Translations under genes and position numbers: made by a program
NCBI RefSeq assembly: GCF_003205295.1
Contig: NZ_QJRP01000023.1
Location: forward strand, 1-64,000
Length of the DNA: 64,000 nucleotides
Source of the DNA: Pseudomonas mosselii
Lineage (GTDB): Bacteria; Pseudomonadota; Gammaproteobacteria; Pseudomonadales; Pseudomonadaceae
Direction: 5' to 3'
Shown here: piece by piece, positions 19,169 through 29,047 of the stretch
How positions within the stretch are numbered: the first letter of the stretch is position 1
Layout: each line of letters starts with the position of its first letter
Notes under the pieces: generated by a model
Told to the model about the DNA's origin: nothing
What the model saw: only the letters and a program-made list of their open reading frames with translations
Databases searched by the model: none

Positions 19169-20848
19169 TCACCGAAGCAAATCAACGACTCTCGAAAGAT
19201 CCAGCGATGCATTATCGACCCAAACACTGCACAGCTGACTCAACCGGTTGAGCAAGGCTTGTGCTTGAGCGCCCGAGCAGACCTGTGGCTGATAACGCAA
19301 GGTAAATCGCACACCCTGCGCTTGCTCGCACACCAAGACCAGTGGATAGCCCTCGTTGATATGAAACTGCATGTCCTCTACCTGCAACCCTGTCGCGCCA
19401 CCAAATATCCGGCCCACAGGGGCATGATTTTCATGCACGTAAATGGCATTGAAAAGCGCCGAGTCGGCAGGCCAACCAACACAGCGCTTGATTTCAGGAA
19501 GCGAATCATGCGCGTGCCGTTGCAGGTTGGCGATACTGGACTGCATGGCCCGCGTCCACTGCTTCAAGGTACGACCACCGTTGATCGTTGCCCTGAGAGG
19601 CAGTGTGCTGATCAGGTTGCCCACGGTATCGATGTAGTCCGAACGTTCAGCCTGTCGTCCGCAGGTAACGAGGCCCACCAGCAGATCACGACGCTCGAAG
19701 GTCACCGCAAACGCAAATGCAAACCAGGAAGCAAAAGCGCTGGCAATGGTCACTTGGGCGTCGGCCAGCGCCACGCCAAGCGCGTCGGTGCATTCCCCTG
19801 AGAGCTCAAGCAGCAGCTCCTCGGGCATTGCTGCATCCTGCCGCTGATCGAACAGCGCAGAGCATTCCAGATGCGCGAGATAATCAGCCCAGAACGACTG
19901 CTCGCGCCGCGCCCGTGCCTGGGTATCGAGCAGGAAATGGCGATAACTTGGATCCTCTGCCAGTTGCAGTGCTGGCTTCCCCGCAAGCTGGGCATAGAGT
20001 TCTGCAAGCTCTACCATCAGGCATTCCTGAGCACGTCCGTCGGCAATCAGGTGATGCTGTGTCCAAATCCACACATGCCGCTCCGCGGATAACCTCACCA
20101 GGCAAACGCGCAGCAAAGGCGGACGCGAAAGATCGAATGGCTGTTCACGCTCGCGACGCTTGTACTGGAGGAGCTGAGCGTCAGTCGCAGGCTCGCCCGG
20201 CGACTCATAGCGCAGAACCAGCGCTACATCCTCATGAATTCGCTGGCTACGGCAAGCAAGAAGGTTTTCTGGAAATGCCGTACGCAACGCAGGATGTCGA
20301 TTCACCAACAGGCGCAGGGCGGCCTCAAAACGTGCGGGTTCGAGCGGGCCAACCAGTTCACAGCTGAATTGCGAAACATAGAGCGAGGCCTGCGGTGTCG
20401 CCAGACAGTGGTACAGCATGCCCTCCTGAGCGGCCGTGGAAGGATAGACCCCTCCCTGGGGCTGATCTGTCGACGCGACGCGCCCCAGGGTGACCGCACT
20501 GCTCGCATCACAAGATGCCAGATGCTGGGCAAGGGCGCGAACCGTAGGGTGATTGATGATGTCCTGCATGGTGACATCCAGCCCTGCACGTCTTGCCCGA
20601 GCCGAGATACGGATGCTCTTCAGAGAGTCACCACCCAACGCGAAATAGTTGTCCTGTACCTGAACTGGACGGGCAAAAGACTCACTCCAGATAGCCAGCA
20701 GTGTTGCCTCGAGACTGGACAGCGGCTCCTGCCCCCCATCTACTCCGGGGTCGCTCGATGCAACCTGCGCTTGCCCAAGAAGCTCGGAGACAAACCGCTC
20801 TTTTTCCTGTTGCTCATCGAAACTGGAGGGTGTTGAAGGGCTATGCAT
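19169..20848 (-). CDS. Stand-alone PCP-C didomain (BlmV-like)
   Basis: 559 residues: a PCP with GGDSLKSI near residue 74, then a complete C domain with HHLIADG near 266 and no A domain. The PCP must therefore be charged in trans. A PCP-C protein next to an acyl-ligase/Ser synthetase is a hallmark of bleomycin-type clusters (BlmV), where it takes part in the Ser-Asn-Asn segment behind the pyrimidine unit. The Asn-specific A domain of the 46614 gene is the obvious source of the residue. The ATG overlaps the stop of the upstream FAAL-NRPS gene by 8 bases, implying translational coupling. The assignment is from domain order and motif reading, not from a database search. Confidence 0.92.
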   Translation of the reverse strand: MHSPSTPSSFDEQQEKERFVSELLGQAQVASSDPGVDGGQEPLSSLEATLLAIWSESFARPVQVQDNYFALGGDSLKSIRISARARRAGLDVTMQDIINHPTVRALAQHLASCDASSAVTLGRVASTDQPQGGVYPSTAAQEGMLYHCLATPQASLYVSQFSCELVGPLEPARFEAALRLLVNRHPALRTAFPENLLACRSQRIHEDVALVLRYESPGEPATDAQLLQYKRREREQPFDLSRPPLLRVCLVRLSAERHVWIWTQHHLIADGRAQECLMVELAELYAQLAGKPALQLAEDPSYRHFLLDTQARARREQSFWADYLAHLECSALFDQRQDAAMPEELLLELSGECTDALGVALADAQVTIASAFASWFAFAFAVTFERRDLLVGLVTCGRQAERSDYIDTVGNLISTLPLRATINGGRTLKQWTRAMQSSIANLQRHAHDSLPEIKRCVGWPADSALFNAIYVHENHAPVGRIFGGATGLQVEDMQFHINEGYPLVLVCEQAQGVRFTLRYQPQVCSGAQAQALLNRLSQLCSVWVDNASLDLSRVVDLLR

Positions 20849-23800
20849 AAGGATTGTCCAGAGGAGCAGTAAGTGAAAGACGGGCAGGTGATAAAACGGC
20901 TTCAGCCAGCATGTCGTCTATGGTGTCGTGCTGGGAAAGAAATTCAAACGTAGTGGCGATGACCGCGCGAATTCGCTCGACATGGGCAAGCTCGACATGC
21001 CGTGCGTCATAATCGAACAGAATCCGCAGGCCGTCGCCAAGGTAATACTGGTTGAAGTGGACAGTCAGCGGTACGTAGGTCTGATCGGATGCATAGTGGC
21101 TGGCCACCTTCAGCTCAAGCGCCTGCAAGGCGCGATACACATGGAAATGCGTGTATACGAATAGGGTTTGGAACAATGGACGCCCGCCATTCATTGCAAC
21201 CAGTCGAGCATAGGGAAAACGCCGGAATGGTAAATAACTCGTCTCTGTTTCGAAGCACTTGCGCAGCAATTGCCCCCAGCTCATCCCCTGAAGATCGATG
21301 GCAACAGGGAGCAGGTTGTTGAATACACCGATGGATCGGTCGCCACCGCTGAGCTCCGGCCTGCCATTGAACTCCACGCCGCCACGCTGCAAGGTGCCGT
21401 TGGTGACGCGCGCCAATGCGTAAAAGTAGACCGCCATCAACAGACTCTTCAGGGGTACGCGCGCCACCTGGGCAATAGCCTTCAAACGCTCCACCGATCG
21501 CGCAGTCGCCTGCCAGGTCAGTCGACTGTGCGGCCCTCGAGCTGGTATCGAGAGCGCCTGCGCATCAGCAAAGCGACCTTGCTCAAGCACCTTGGTCCAG
21601 AACTGAGCATGGGCCTGACTGGCCAGCGCCTGGCGCTCCAATGCCACGAATTCGGCATAGGCGAGCGGTGGACGCCTGATCGCATTCGGTACCCTGCCCA
21701 TGCTAAAGGCTGAGTAGGCTTCAAGAAGCTCGGTCAACACGGTTGCCACGCACCAACCATCGAGCGAAGCGTCTGCAAAGGTAAGTTGGAATCGCTCGTG
21801 ATCGAGCAAGTGAACAGTGCAACGGAAATGCGGTGCCGTTTCCCACGAAAAAGGCCGCTTTTTCTCCGCCTCTATCCAGGAATTCAGCCGGCGCTGACGC
21901 TCCGATTCGGGCAAGTCAGTCAGGTCCTCGACCGCCAGATCCAGCTCCACGAAACGATGAAGTATCTGTACGGGTTCGGCGAAGCGCTCCAGGTCAACCG
22001 AGGCTCGCAGGAATGCGTGCTCGGTAACGACCTGGCGCAGTGCATGGTGGAGCGCAGATTCATCCCAACGGGCAACAAGTTCAAGCGTCGTTACAAAGAC
22101 TTCATAGTGATGATCATTGAAGAACTTGTATATGATCCCCCGCTGCAGGTAGCTGAGGGGATAGGCATCCTCGACCTCGGCCGTTTCCAGGAGCGCGCGG
22201 TCGTGCTTGCCCAGCAGGCTGAACGGTGCAATGGCGGGAACGACAGGCTGCAAGTTGCCCACACCCGCGACGGTCGCTTGTACCCCAGCGAAACTGCTGC
22301 TACGGAACAACGCCTGCACTGACAGCGCAATGCCAACGTCCCGCAGGCGACCTATCAAATGCAATGCCAGGATCGAGTCGCCACCGCACTCGAAGAAATC
22401 ATCTGCATCGCAAGGCGCAGAGCCGCCCAATACCGCTTGCCACTGCTTCGCAAGCTGGGCGCGAAGGCCAGTCGCGTCGACAACCGGTGAATCGCCGCCT
22501 CGTCGTTCACTGAGCAGCTGTGCACGATCCACCTTACCGTTGGGAAGCAACGGCCACCCTGTCAGCAATCGCCACTCTCGCGGGACCATGAATTCCGGCA
22601 ACCATGTCCGCGCATGCTCCTCGATCTCGCGCCTGGTCAAGGCTACCTGTTCATCGACCTGCAGGAAGGCGCAAAGCCGCTCAGGCCCGCCCTCCTCCAC
22701 GAGCATGACAACCGCGTTGCGAACTCCCGGCAAAACGCTCAACGTTTGTTCGATTTCCCCGAGCTCGATGCGATATCCCGACAGCTTGACCTGGCTGTCC
22801 AGGCGACCGAGGTAAATAATGTTGCCGTGTTCATCGAAGCGAGCCAGGTCACCGGTGCGATAGCACCGCGAACCACTGCCCCAGGGCGACGGGATGAATC
22901 GGGCAGCAGTCAACGCCGCCTTGCCGACGTAGCCAATCGCCACTTGTGGCCCGCCAACCACCAACTCACCTTGTGCGCCTGGAAGGACCGCCTTCCCCTG
23001 CTCGTCGACAATCGAAACCTCACAGTTGGGTGCGGGTCGCCCGATAGAAACACCCGTTGAGTCTGCAAACAGCTCTGTATAGGTGACGTCGATTCCCACC
23101 TCGGTGGGCCCGTAGAAGTTGAAAAGGCGTACATGCGGCGCACAGGAGAAAAATGCTTGCACATGAGACAGCAGCATCGCTTCGCCACTGCACACCACGT
23201 GCCGTAATCCTGCGATCGCCTTCTGCACACTATCGATGCCCAGCCAGTGACTCAGCACGGAGGGTACGAAATGCATGATGGTGCCACCGTTGCGCACGAC
23301 TGCCTCGGCCACCTCTTCAGGGTATCGTTCGTGCTCGGGCTGAATGCAGATGGCCTTGGCACCCAGCATCAAGGGGACCAGGATTTCCCAGAGCGACACA
23401 TCGAATGTCCAGATCGTCTTCTGCACGAAAACGTCTTGTGCTGAAAGCGCAAGGCGGTCGATCATCCAGTCCAGTCGATGATCAAGCGCTCTGTGGTCGA
23501 CCAGGACCCCTTTGGGTTGCCCTGTGCTACCGGACGTATACAGCAGATAAGCACCCGCATCGGCGCAGGCAATTGCGTTCAACGAACCGCTCGACGGCAT
23601 TTCTTCACCGGCGCCCTCCGGCATATCGATCACGGGAAGGCCGAGGGGGGCTGACGCGGTTTGCGCGATAACCGCCACCGCACCACTGTCACGCAGCATG
23701 TAGTCACGCCTGCGCACAGGTGTTGATGGATCTATGGGCAGATAGACCCCGCCTGCAAACATCACCCCCAGACAAGCCGCCACTCCCAGTGGACTACGCG

Positions 23801-26800
23801 GCAGCATGACGGCTACCACGACCTGGCGCGTACCGGTGGCAAGCGCACGTACTTGACGTGCGTAGGCATCAGACGTGGCCAGCAGACGCCCATAGGTCCA
23901 TGCTTCACCTTTACCAGCCGGAATCAGAGCAATCGCATCGGGTTTTGCCAAAGCCTGGCCGACAATACGCGACAGGGTGGACGGCGCAGGACTGCCCGCT
24001 TCCCTTCCCCACGCCTGCAATCGAAGGGCTAGCGCCGTCGGCAGCACCATCGCCGCCGACAGAGGCTGATCAGTGCTCAGTGCGATGAAATTGAGCGTCG
24101 AATGGAATTGCTCGACCCAAGCGCACACCAACTGGGAGTCCAGCATGTCACGACGATAGTCGACGCACAGTTGCAGATGCCCATCGCATCCTAATAGCTG
24201 AACCTGCAAGGGGTAGTGCACGAAAGCCGATGGCATATGCAAGGGCGAAAACGTCAGGCCGGCAATGTCGAAAACAGCTTGCTCTCGCTCAAACGCCACG
24301 TCGATGGCCTGCGCCCCGACATCGAGCCCCGCCAAGTCGAAATAGGCAAACACGGCATCGAAGCAGGTGCCCGATGTACTGCCCCTGGCGGCAAAGTCGG
24401 CACCCAACCGTGAAAGGGGCAAGGCCTCGTGAGACAACGCACTGGTGAGCCGGTTCCTGACCTCAATCAGCGCATCATTGATGCATGCATCGGCTGCCAC
24501 ACTGGCTTCCATCGGCACCAGGTTGGCGAACATGCCAACCGTGTCACGATAGCGTGTCGTACGATTGAGTAGGGCGACGCCATATCGGACACGCTCTCGG
24601 CGCGAGAGAATGCCAAGGCTTGCCTCCAGTGCCAGTTGCAACACACAACCGACCGTGACACCCGCAGCGGCCGCCCGGGCATGAATTGCCGCAACCAGCT
24701 CTTTGGGCAACTCACTGCGATGGCGGTTCGCTTCATAGCTATCCAGGCCTTGGGCGGCGATGGGCAGACGCGGATCAAAGTCCGGGTTCAGCTTGGCCTG
24801 CCAAAACTGCACATCAATCTCGGCCTGCCGCGATCGCAGGTAAGCCTGATGTTCCTGGCAAAACTGCCGATAGTGTGGTGTATCCGCCGATGAGGGCACG
24901 TGCTCATTGCGTGAGGCGTCTTCATACAGGGCGAAAAGATCACGCCAGATGATGACGAACGACCAGAAGTCGGCAATTGCATGGTGGACCTGAAGCAGAA
25001 GAAGCGCCCCGCCCCCGCATCGAGGCAGCAATACGACGCGGTATAGTCGCGCAGCATCGATGGCTATTCCCCTGGCATTCCAAGCATGCAGTCGGGCGAG
25101 CGCGCTCTGTTCCTGCGCACTCGGATCTTCAACTACGAGTGCAGGGACACAATCGGTATCGACGACGTAACTCAACTCACCAGACGCGGAACACAAATGT
25201 CCACGCAAGGCTTCGTGCTGTTCCTCCAGCCTGGTCAAGGCGAGCCGCAGCGTGTCCGGATCGATATCCCCATTGATGCACACTGCACGTTGCAGGGTGT
25301 AGATCGGCTGAGCGGCCAATGTTTGTGCGAACACCAAGGCTCGCTGATAATGGGTTGCCGCAACACGGCGGCCTGTAACCGCTGGCGGTAGCGCAACGGC
25401 CTGAGGTGCCGGTATTCGAATGTCGTCGAGCAAGTCCTGAAGACGCGCACCGGCATACATCCTTGCCCGGTCAAGCACACAGGCAAAACGACGCTCTAAC
25501 TCGAACTGGATACGGACGATTGTCAGCGAATCGGCTCCCAACTCGACCAAGGTTCGCTCCAGATCAAGCTCGCTTGCAGGGCAGCCAAGCAGGCGAGCAA
25601 TGGTTTGCAACGGGTCTGAGAGGGCTTGCGCCTGGGGCGAAGGACCATTTTCAACTGCGTATTGCCGCTGTGCGCAGACGACAAGCGTACCCGGCAAGGG
25701 ATGCACGTCGAACAGTTCGCGCACGCGATCACGCTGTAGCTTGCCACTGCTCGTGCGTGGCAAAGCACGGGGAGTGAACAGCACTTCGGAAATGGCGATC
25801 GGGAACAACGCCTCGATCCCTGCGGCGCAGCGTTCGCCAAGCGCCGCCAATTCATCCGGAGCAACGGCACCGGGCCGTAACTGGAATACGAGCGCGACCG
25901 TCTGACCGCCATCCAGGCTCAACGCCGCAGCGCAATTGGGCATGAAGCGCGTGTCGAGTTGCAGCATGGCAAACTCGATGTCGGCGAAGAAGTACTTGCG
26001 ACCCGCCACCGTAACCGCGCTACCTACCCTGCCCAGCACGTGGACACCGGCATTTGCCAAGTAACCCAGGTCTCCTGTTGCCAGGTAACGTCTCGTGGGG
26101 TCGTGGGGCAGTCGGTGGTCAAAAGCAGCGCGGTCGATTTGCCCGCTGCGCAAATACCCTTCCGCCAGACTGGAAGCACTGACCCAGATTTCTCCCACCT
26201 GACCATGCTCGCATTCGTGGCCGCTTTGCGTATCGATGATCCTGATGTCGACATCGCCCTGCTCAGGTAACCCACAGCTGGCGAGCGCACCGAAGGTTGC
26301 AAGAGACGCGTGTGCAGGGAGGTTCTCTGTCGGCACTGGGGCTTCATGCACCAGGCCTCTGCACGCACTTATCATGAGGGTGGTTTCAGCCATGCCATAA
26401 GCAGGACACAGGGATTGCCTGTCGAAGCCGTGGCTGGCAAACCGGTTTGCGAAGCTCTCCAGCGTGTGATGGCGTACAGCTTCCGCACCGCAAACAGCGC
26501 TCGACCAGCTCGAAAGATCGATCCCCTGTATCTCATGTTCCGGTATATGCAGGCAAAGCTCATAGGCGAAATTCGGAGCACTACTGACCGTGCCACCAAA
26601 TTCGTCAATCACCCGCAACCAACGGGAGGGGCGTTGCATGAAGGCTGCGGGTAGCATATGTACACTTGTCGCACCCAAGTAATAGGGCAGCAGCAACTTG
26701 CTGACCAGACCCATGTCATGGTGTAGCGGTAACCAGTTCACGAACCGCGAATGCTCATCGAAGCCAAACGTACGCATCAACAAGCCAAATTGCGCCTCAA

Positions 26801-27326
26801 GCGCCTGTCGACTGACAACCGCCCCTTTCGGATCACGCGTGGAGCCTGATGTGTACTGGACGAAGGCGATCGGGAAGTCCATGCGCGCAGCTGAGCGAAA
26901 ACCACCCTCGAAGCGCTCCCCGATCGCGATCACCGACACATCGGTTTGCTTGCGCAGCACATCTATCGCCGCATGTTGCTGTTGAGCCGCATCGACCAAC
27001 AGCGCGCGGGCCTGGCTATCACGAGCGATTGCAAGCAACTGGTCGCCAACGCTGAAACGCTTGAAGTTGGATGAGAGGCCGATCGGCACGGCACCGATGT
27101 ACTGGCAGGCCAGGAATGCGGTGGCGAAGCGGATGGGGTCGCGTAACGTGATCATCACATGCTGCCCGGCGCGCACGTCACAACCATGATGAAGAAATGC
27201 TGCAGCCTCGCGAACGGCGTCGTCCAATTCCGCGAAGGTGCACGAAGTGGAAACATTCACGCCATCGCGCAGATAATGGAGCGTGTTTGATCGCGCGCGC
27301 CCAGCCTGATCGAGCTTGCGAATCAT
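20841..27326 (-). CDS. Starter NRPS, FAAL-ACP-C-A(Ser)-PCP-C (BlmVI/PvdL-like start)
   Basis: 2161 residues. The fatty acyl-AMP ligase domain (about 1-560) has YTSGSTRDPKG near 162 and the family motif PLHHDMGLV near 202. An ACP (LGADSL, about 598) and a C domain with HHAIADF (about 786) follow. The A domain (YTSGSTGQPKG, about 1268) has code DVWHVSFIDK, a serine code. The PCP (GGDSIL) is at about 1648. The last C domain (1730-2161) has ADASLDG in place of HHxxxDG, so the catalytic His is missing. The protein should activate a fatty acid and join it to Ser, as the BlmVI and PvdL starts do. ATG 27326 follows AGGGG. It overlaps the PCP-C gene downstream and is separated by 218 bases from the gene upstream, so it may have its own promoter. 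Confidence 0.95.
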   Translation of the reverse strand: MIRKLDQAGRARSNTLHYLRDGVNVSTSCTFAELDDAVREAAAFLHHGCDVRAGQHVMITLRDPIRFATAFLACQYIGAVPIGLSSNFKRFSVGDQLLAIARDSQARALLVDAAQQQHAAIDVLRKQTDVSVIAIGERFEGGFRSAARMDFPIAFVQYTSGSTRDPKGAVVSRQALEAQFGLLMRTFGFDEHSRFVNWLPLHHDMGLVSKLLLPYYLGATSVHMLPAAFMQRPSRWLRVIDEFGGTVSSAPNFAYELCLHIPEHEIQGIDLSSWSSAVCGAEAVRHHTLESFANRFASHGFDRQSLCPAYGMAETTLMISACRGLVHEAPVPTENLPAHASLATFGALASCGLPEQGDVDIRIIDTQSGHECEHGQVGEIWVSASSLAEGYLRSGQIDRAAFDHRLPHDPTRRYLATGDLGYLANAGVHVLGRVGSAVTVAGRKYFFADIEFAMLQLDTRFMPNCAAALSLDGGQTVALVFQLRPGAVAPDELAALGERCAAGIEALFPIAISEVLFTPRALPRTSSGKLQRDRVRELFDVHPLPGTLVVCAQRQYAVENGPSPQAQALSDPLQTIARLLGCPASELDLERTLVELGADSLTIVRIQFELERRFACVLDRARMYAGARLQDLLDDIRIPAPQAVALPPAVTGRRVAATHYQRALVFAQTLAAQPIYTLQRAVCINGDIDPDTLRLALTRLEEQHEALRGHLCSASGELSYVVDTDCVPALVVEDPSAQEQSALARLHAWNARGIAIDAARLYRVVLLPRCGGGALLLLQVHHAIADFWSFVIIWRDLFALYEDASRNEHVPSSADTPHYRQFCQEHQAYLRSRQAEIDVQFWQAKLNPDFDPRLPIAAQGLDSYEANRHRSELPKELVAAIHARAAAAGVTVGCVLQLALEASLGILSRRERVRYGVALLNRTTRYRDTVGMFANLVPMEASVAADACINDALIEVRNRLTSALSHEALPLSRLGADFAARGSTSGTCFDAVFAYFDLAGLDVGAQAIDVAFEREQAVFDIAGLTFSPLHMPSAFVHYPLQVQLLGCDGHLQLCVDYRRDMLDSQLVCAWVEQFHSTLNFIALSTDQPLSAAMVLPTALALRLQAWGREAGSPAPSTLSRIVGQALAKPDAIALIPAGKGEAWTYGRLLATSDAYARQVRALATGTRQVVVAVMLPRSPLGVAACLGVMFAGGVYLPIDPSTPVRRRDYMLRDSGAVAVIAQTASAPLGLPVIDMPEGAGEEMPSSGSLNAIACADAGAYLLYTSGSTGQPKGVLVDHRALDHRLDWMIDRLALSAQDVFVQKTIWTFDVSLWEILVPLMLGAKAICIQPEHERYPEEVAEAVVRNGGTIMHFVPSVLSHWLGIDSVQKAIAGLRHVVCSGEAMLLSHVQAFFSCAPHVRLFNFYGPTEVGIDVTYTELFADSTGVSIGRPAPNCEVSIVDEQGKAVLPGAQGELVVGGPQVAIGYVGKAALTAARFIPSPWGSGSRCYRTGDLARFDEHGNIIYLGRLDSQVKLSGYRIELGEIEQTLSVLPGVRNAVVMLVEEGGPERLCAFLQVDEQVALTRREIEEHARTWLPEFMVPREWRLLTGWPLLPNGKVDRAQLLSERRGGDSPVVDATGLRAQLAKQWQAVLGGSAPCDADDFFECGGDSILALHLIGRLRDVGIALSVQALFRSSSFAGVQATVAGVGNLQPVVPAIAPFSLLGKHDRALLETAEVEDAYPLSYLQRGIIYKFFNDHHYEVFVTTLELVARWDESALHHALRQVVTEHAFLRASVDLERFAEPVQILHRFVELDLAVEDLTDLPESERQRRLNSWIEAEKKRPFSWETAPHFRCTVHLLDHERFQLTFADASLDGWCVATVLTELLEAYSAFSMGRVPNAIRRPPLAYAEFVALERQALASQAHAQFWTKVLEQGRFADAQALSIPARGPHSRLTWQATARSVERLKAIAQVARVPLKSLLMAVYFYALARVTNGTLQRGGVEFNGRPELSGGDRSIGVFNNLLPVAIDLQGMSWGQLLRKCFETETSYLPFRRFPYARLVAMNGGRPLFQTLFVYTHFHVYRALQALELKVASHYASDQTYVPLTVHFNQYYLGDGLRILFDYDARHVELAHVERIRAVIATTFEFLSQHDTIDDMLAEAVLSPARLSLTAPLDNPYA

Positions 27327-27544
27327 ACCAGCCCCTCAGCAACCTCAGGCCTGAGACGCCATTGCAGCCGCCCCCGAGCAAGCGCACAAGCGTGGACGCC
27401 CTCCCATGGCGTACAGGCCGCCACTTCGAGGCCTCGCCTACAAAGTGCTACTTGAAGCAGAATAAGCTGGACAATTGACTGCATGTTCCCTCGCTTTGCC
27501 ATTCAATTCCCTTGAGCCGACCCGCGAAATCAGCGGGGCGACCA

Positions 27545-29047
27545 TCAATCCCTTGCGGTCAAGGCCACCAGTCGTTCAACGATGCGTTCTGCATCACGCG
27601 CGATATGCCCGACACTCTGCGCGTCCGGAAATGTGCCGATCAACAGTGGGCCGATTGCGAACAGACTGCCCTCCCCTGGTGCTGCAGCGACGTCGGCTGG
27701 CACCATCTCACAAGTGCATGGATTCACTTTGACCCCGCCCAGCTCGATGGTCTCCCCCGCATCCTGGGCGTAGACCGCGCAAGCCAGGCCGCGATCGTAA
27801 AGATGACGTAGCACCGGTGAAACCGTTCGATCGAGCCGCACATCGGGCCCCGCAGCAGCGACCACCAGATCGAATTCTCCAACGGTCCTGAAGATGCCAG
27901 CGTCATCCAGAACGTCGAGGCGCTGGACATTGCGCTGCCGGTCCTCACACAAACGGTAACCCTGCGGCGCAGCGAGGATGTCAAGCGAGCCGGCCTCGAA
28001 CAAGGCGTCGAGGCGTAGTGCATTCTCACGCGCCATCGGCATGGCCGCACGATAGTAGCGAGAGCGCTGTGACAAGAACCTGAGCTTGTCACGATCACTG
28101 AACCTCGGGAACGCCTCACTCAATACTGGCAATCCACCGAACAATCCGGTCTGCCACGCCAGCACTGCTCCATCCGCCGTTTCGCGTAGATCTTCCTTCA
28201 AGCGCTGAGCGGGTTTTCCCGCACAAAGGCGCTGAAGTTTTTCTGCCAACGAGCCGCATGTGTCTTCCTTTTCGCCGAATGCGGCGAACAGGATCATCTG
28301 TTCGACTGCCGCAAGATCCAGCCGACCCTCGGCACGACACTGGGCGATGGGCTGGCCCAACACCGTCTTGCACAGCGCATCAACATCTATCGGCGGTGGC
28401 GCAGATCCCCAGACTTTCGGCAGCTCCCCACTACTGGATAGAACGCTCAGGTGCAACATCCCCTGATTCTCGATCGCCCCCAGACCAACCGCGACATCCA
28501 CAGCCGTCAGGTAACTGCCCAGGATCAAAACTCGTCCCCCGCCCTCGGCAATCCGCGCATCGACCAGGTCACGAAGTCGATTGAAAGGCCAAGGGCATTG
28601 AAATACCCCGTCAAGAGGCTTTTTCTCGGCGAAGGCGCTGTGCCCTATCGCCAGCACCACGTGTCTGGCACCCGGCAGCCCAACGTGCTCGCCTTGCACG
28701 GACCAGCCTCCGGCAGCAGGTTCGATCGCCTTTATAGTTGTGTGCAACCGGGCGGTTACCTGGGCTCCCAAACTGCGTAAAAAAGCCACGATCCGTTCGA
28801 ATCGGCCCCATTCTTCGCGACCGACCTGGGCCCGTACCGAGGGTGCGGCCAAACTCGACAAATGCATGTCGCCTACCACATCAGGAGACCAGGCCAGCCC
28901 AGTACCCCAATGCCTGCCTTGTTCATAGATGCTGATTCGCAAACCGGCTGGCAACCGTCCGGACACAATCGCATGGGCAAGGGCCAGCAGCACATACTTG
29001 GCTGACTGGCCTGCGCCGATGATCGCTACATCATCTGACACGCTCAT
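27545..29047 (-). CDS. FAD/NAD(P)-binding protein of the NAD_binding_9 type
   Basis: 500 residues. A Rossmann FAD motif (IIGAGQSAKYVLLAL) is at the N-terminus. The sequence continues with HWGTGLAWSP, a second dinucleotide motif LILGSYLTAVDVA, and a C-terminal segment FAIGPLLIGTFPDA typical of COG4529/PF13454-type flavoproteins. The chemistry of this family is poorly defined; some members are associated with amino-acid or siderophore oxidation. It starts with a 4-base ATGA overlap with the stop of the preceding NRPS module gene, so it is probably translated with it and may act on its carrier-bound residue. It is unlike the PvdA-type hydroxylase elsewhere in the locus. Substrate unknown. Confidence 0.8.
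   Translation of the reverse strand: MSVSDDVAIIGAGQSAKYVLLALAHAIVSGRLPAGLRISIYEQGRHWGTGLAWSPDVVGDMHLSSLAAPSVRAQVGREEWGRFERIVAFLRSLGAQVTARLHTTIKAIEPAAGGWSVQGEHVGLPGARHVVLAIGHSAFAEKKPLDGVFQCPWPFNRLRDLVDARIAEGGGRVLILGSYLTAVDVAVGLGAIENQGMLHLSVLSSSGELPKVWGSAPPPIDVDALCKTVLGQPIAQCRAEGRLDLAAVEQMILFAAFGEKEDTCGSLAEKLQRLCAGKPAQRLKEDLRETADGAVLAWQTGLFGGLPVLSEAFPRFSDRDKLRFLSQRSRYYRAAMPMARENALRLDALFEAGSLDILAAPQGYRLCEDRQRNVQRLDVLDDAGIFRTVGEFDLVVAAAGPDVRLDRTVSPVLRHLYDRGLACAVYAQDAGETIELGGVKVNPCTCEMVPADVAAAPGEGSLFAIGPLLIGTFPDAQSVGHIARDAERIVERLVALTARD

Noticed and set aside
1..27326. The idea that this is simply the strain's pyoverdine locus
   Set aside because: PvdA-, PvdE- and PvdQ-like genes and a FAAL start are present, but there is no Tyr/Dab chromophore module, no PvdMNOP-type tailoring genes and no sigma factor. 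The beta-Ala/Cys Cy-Cy-Ox synthetase and AT-less PKS do not belong to pyoverdine.
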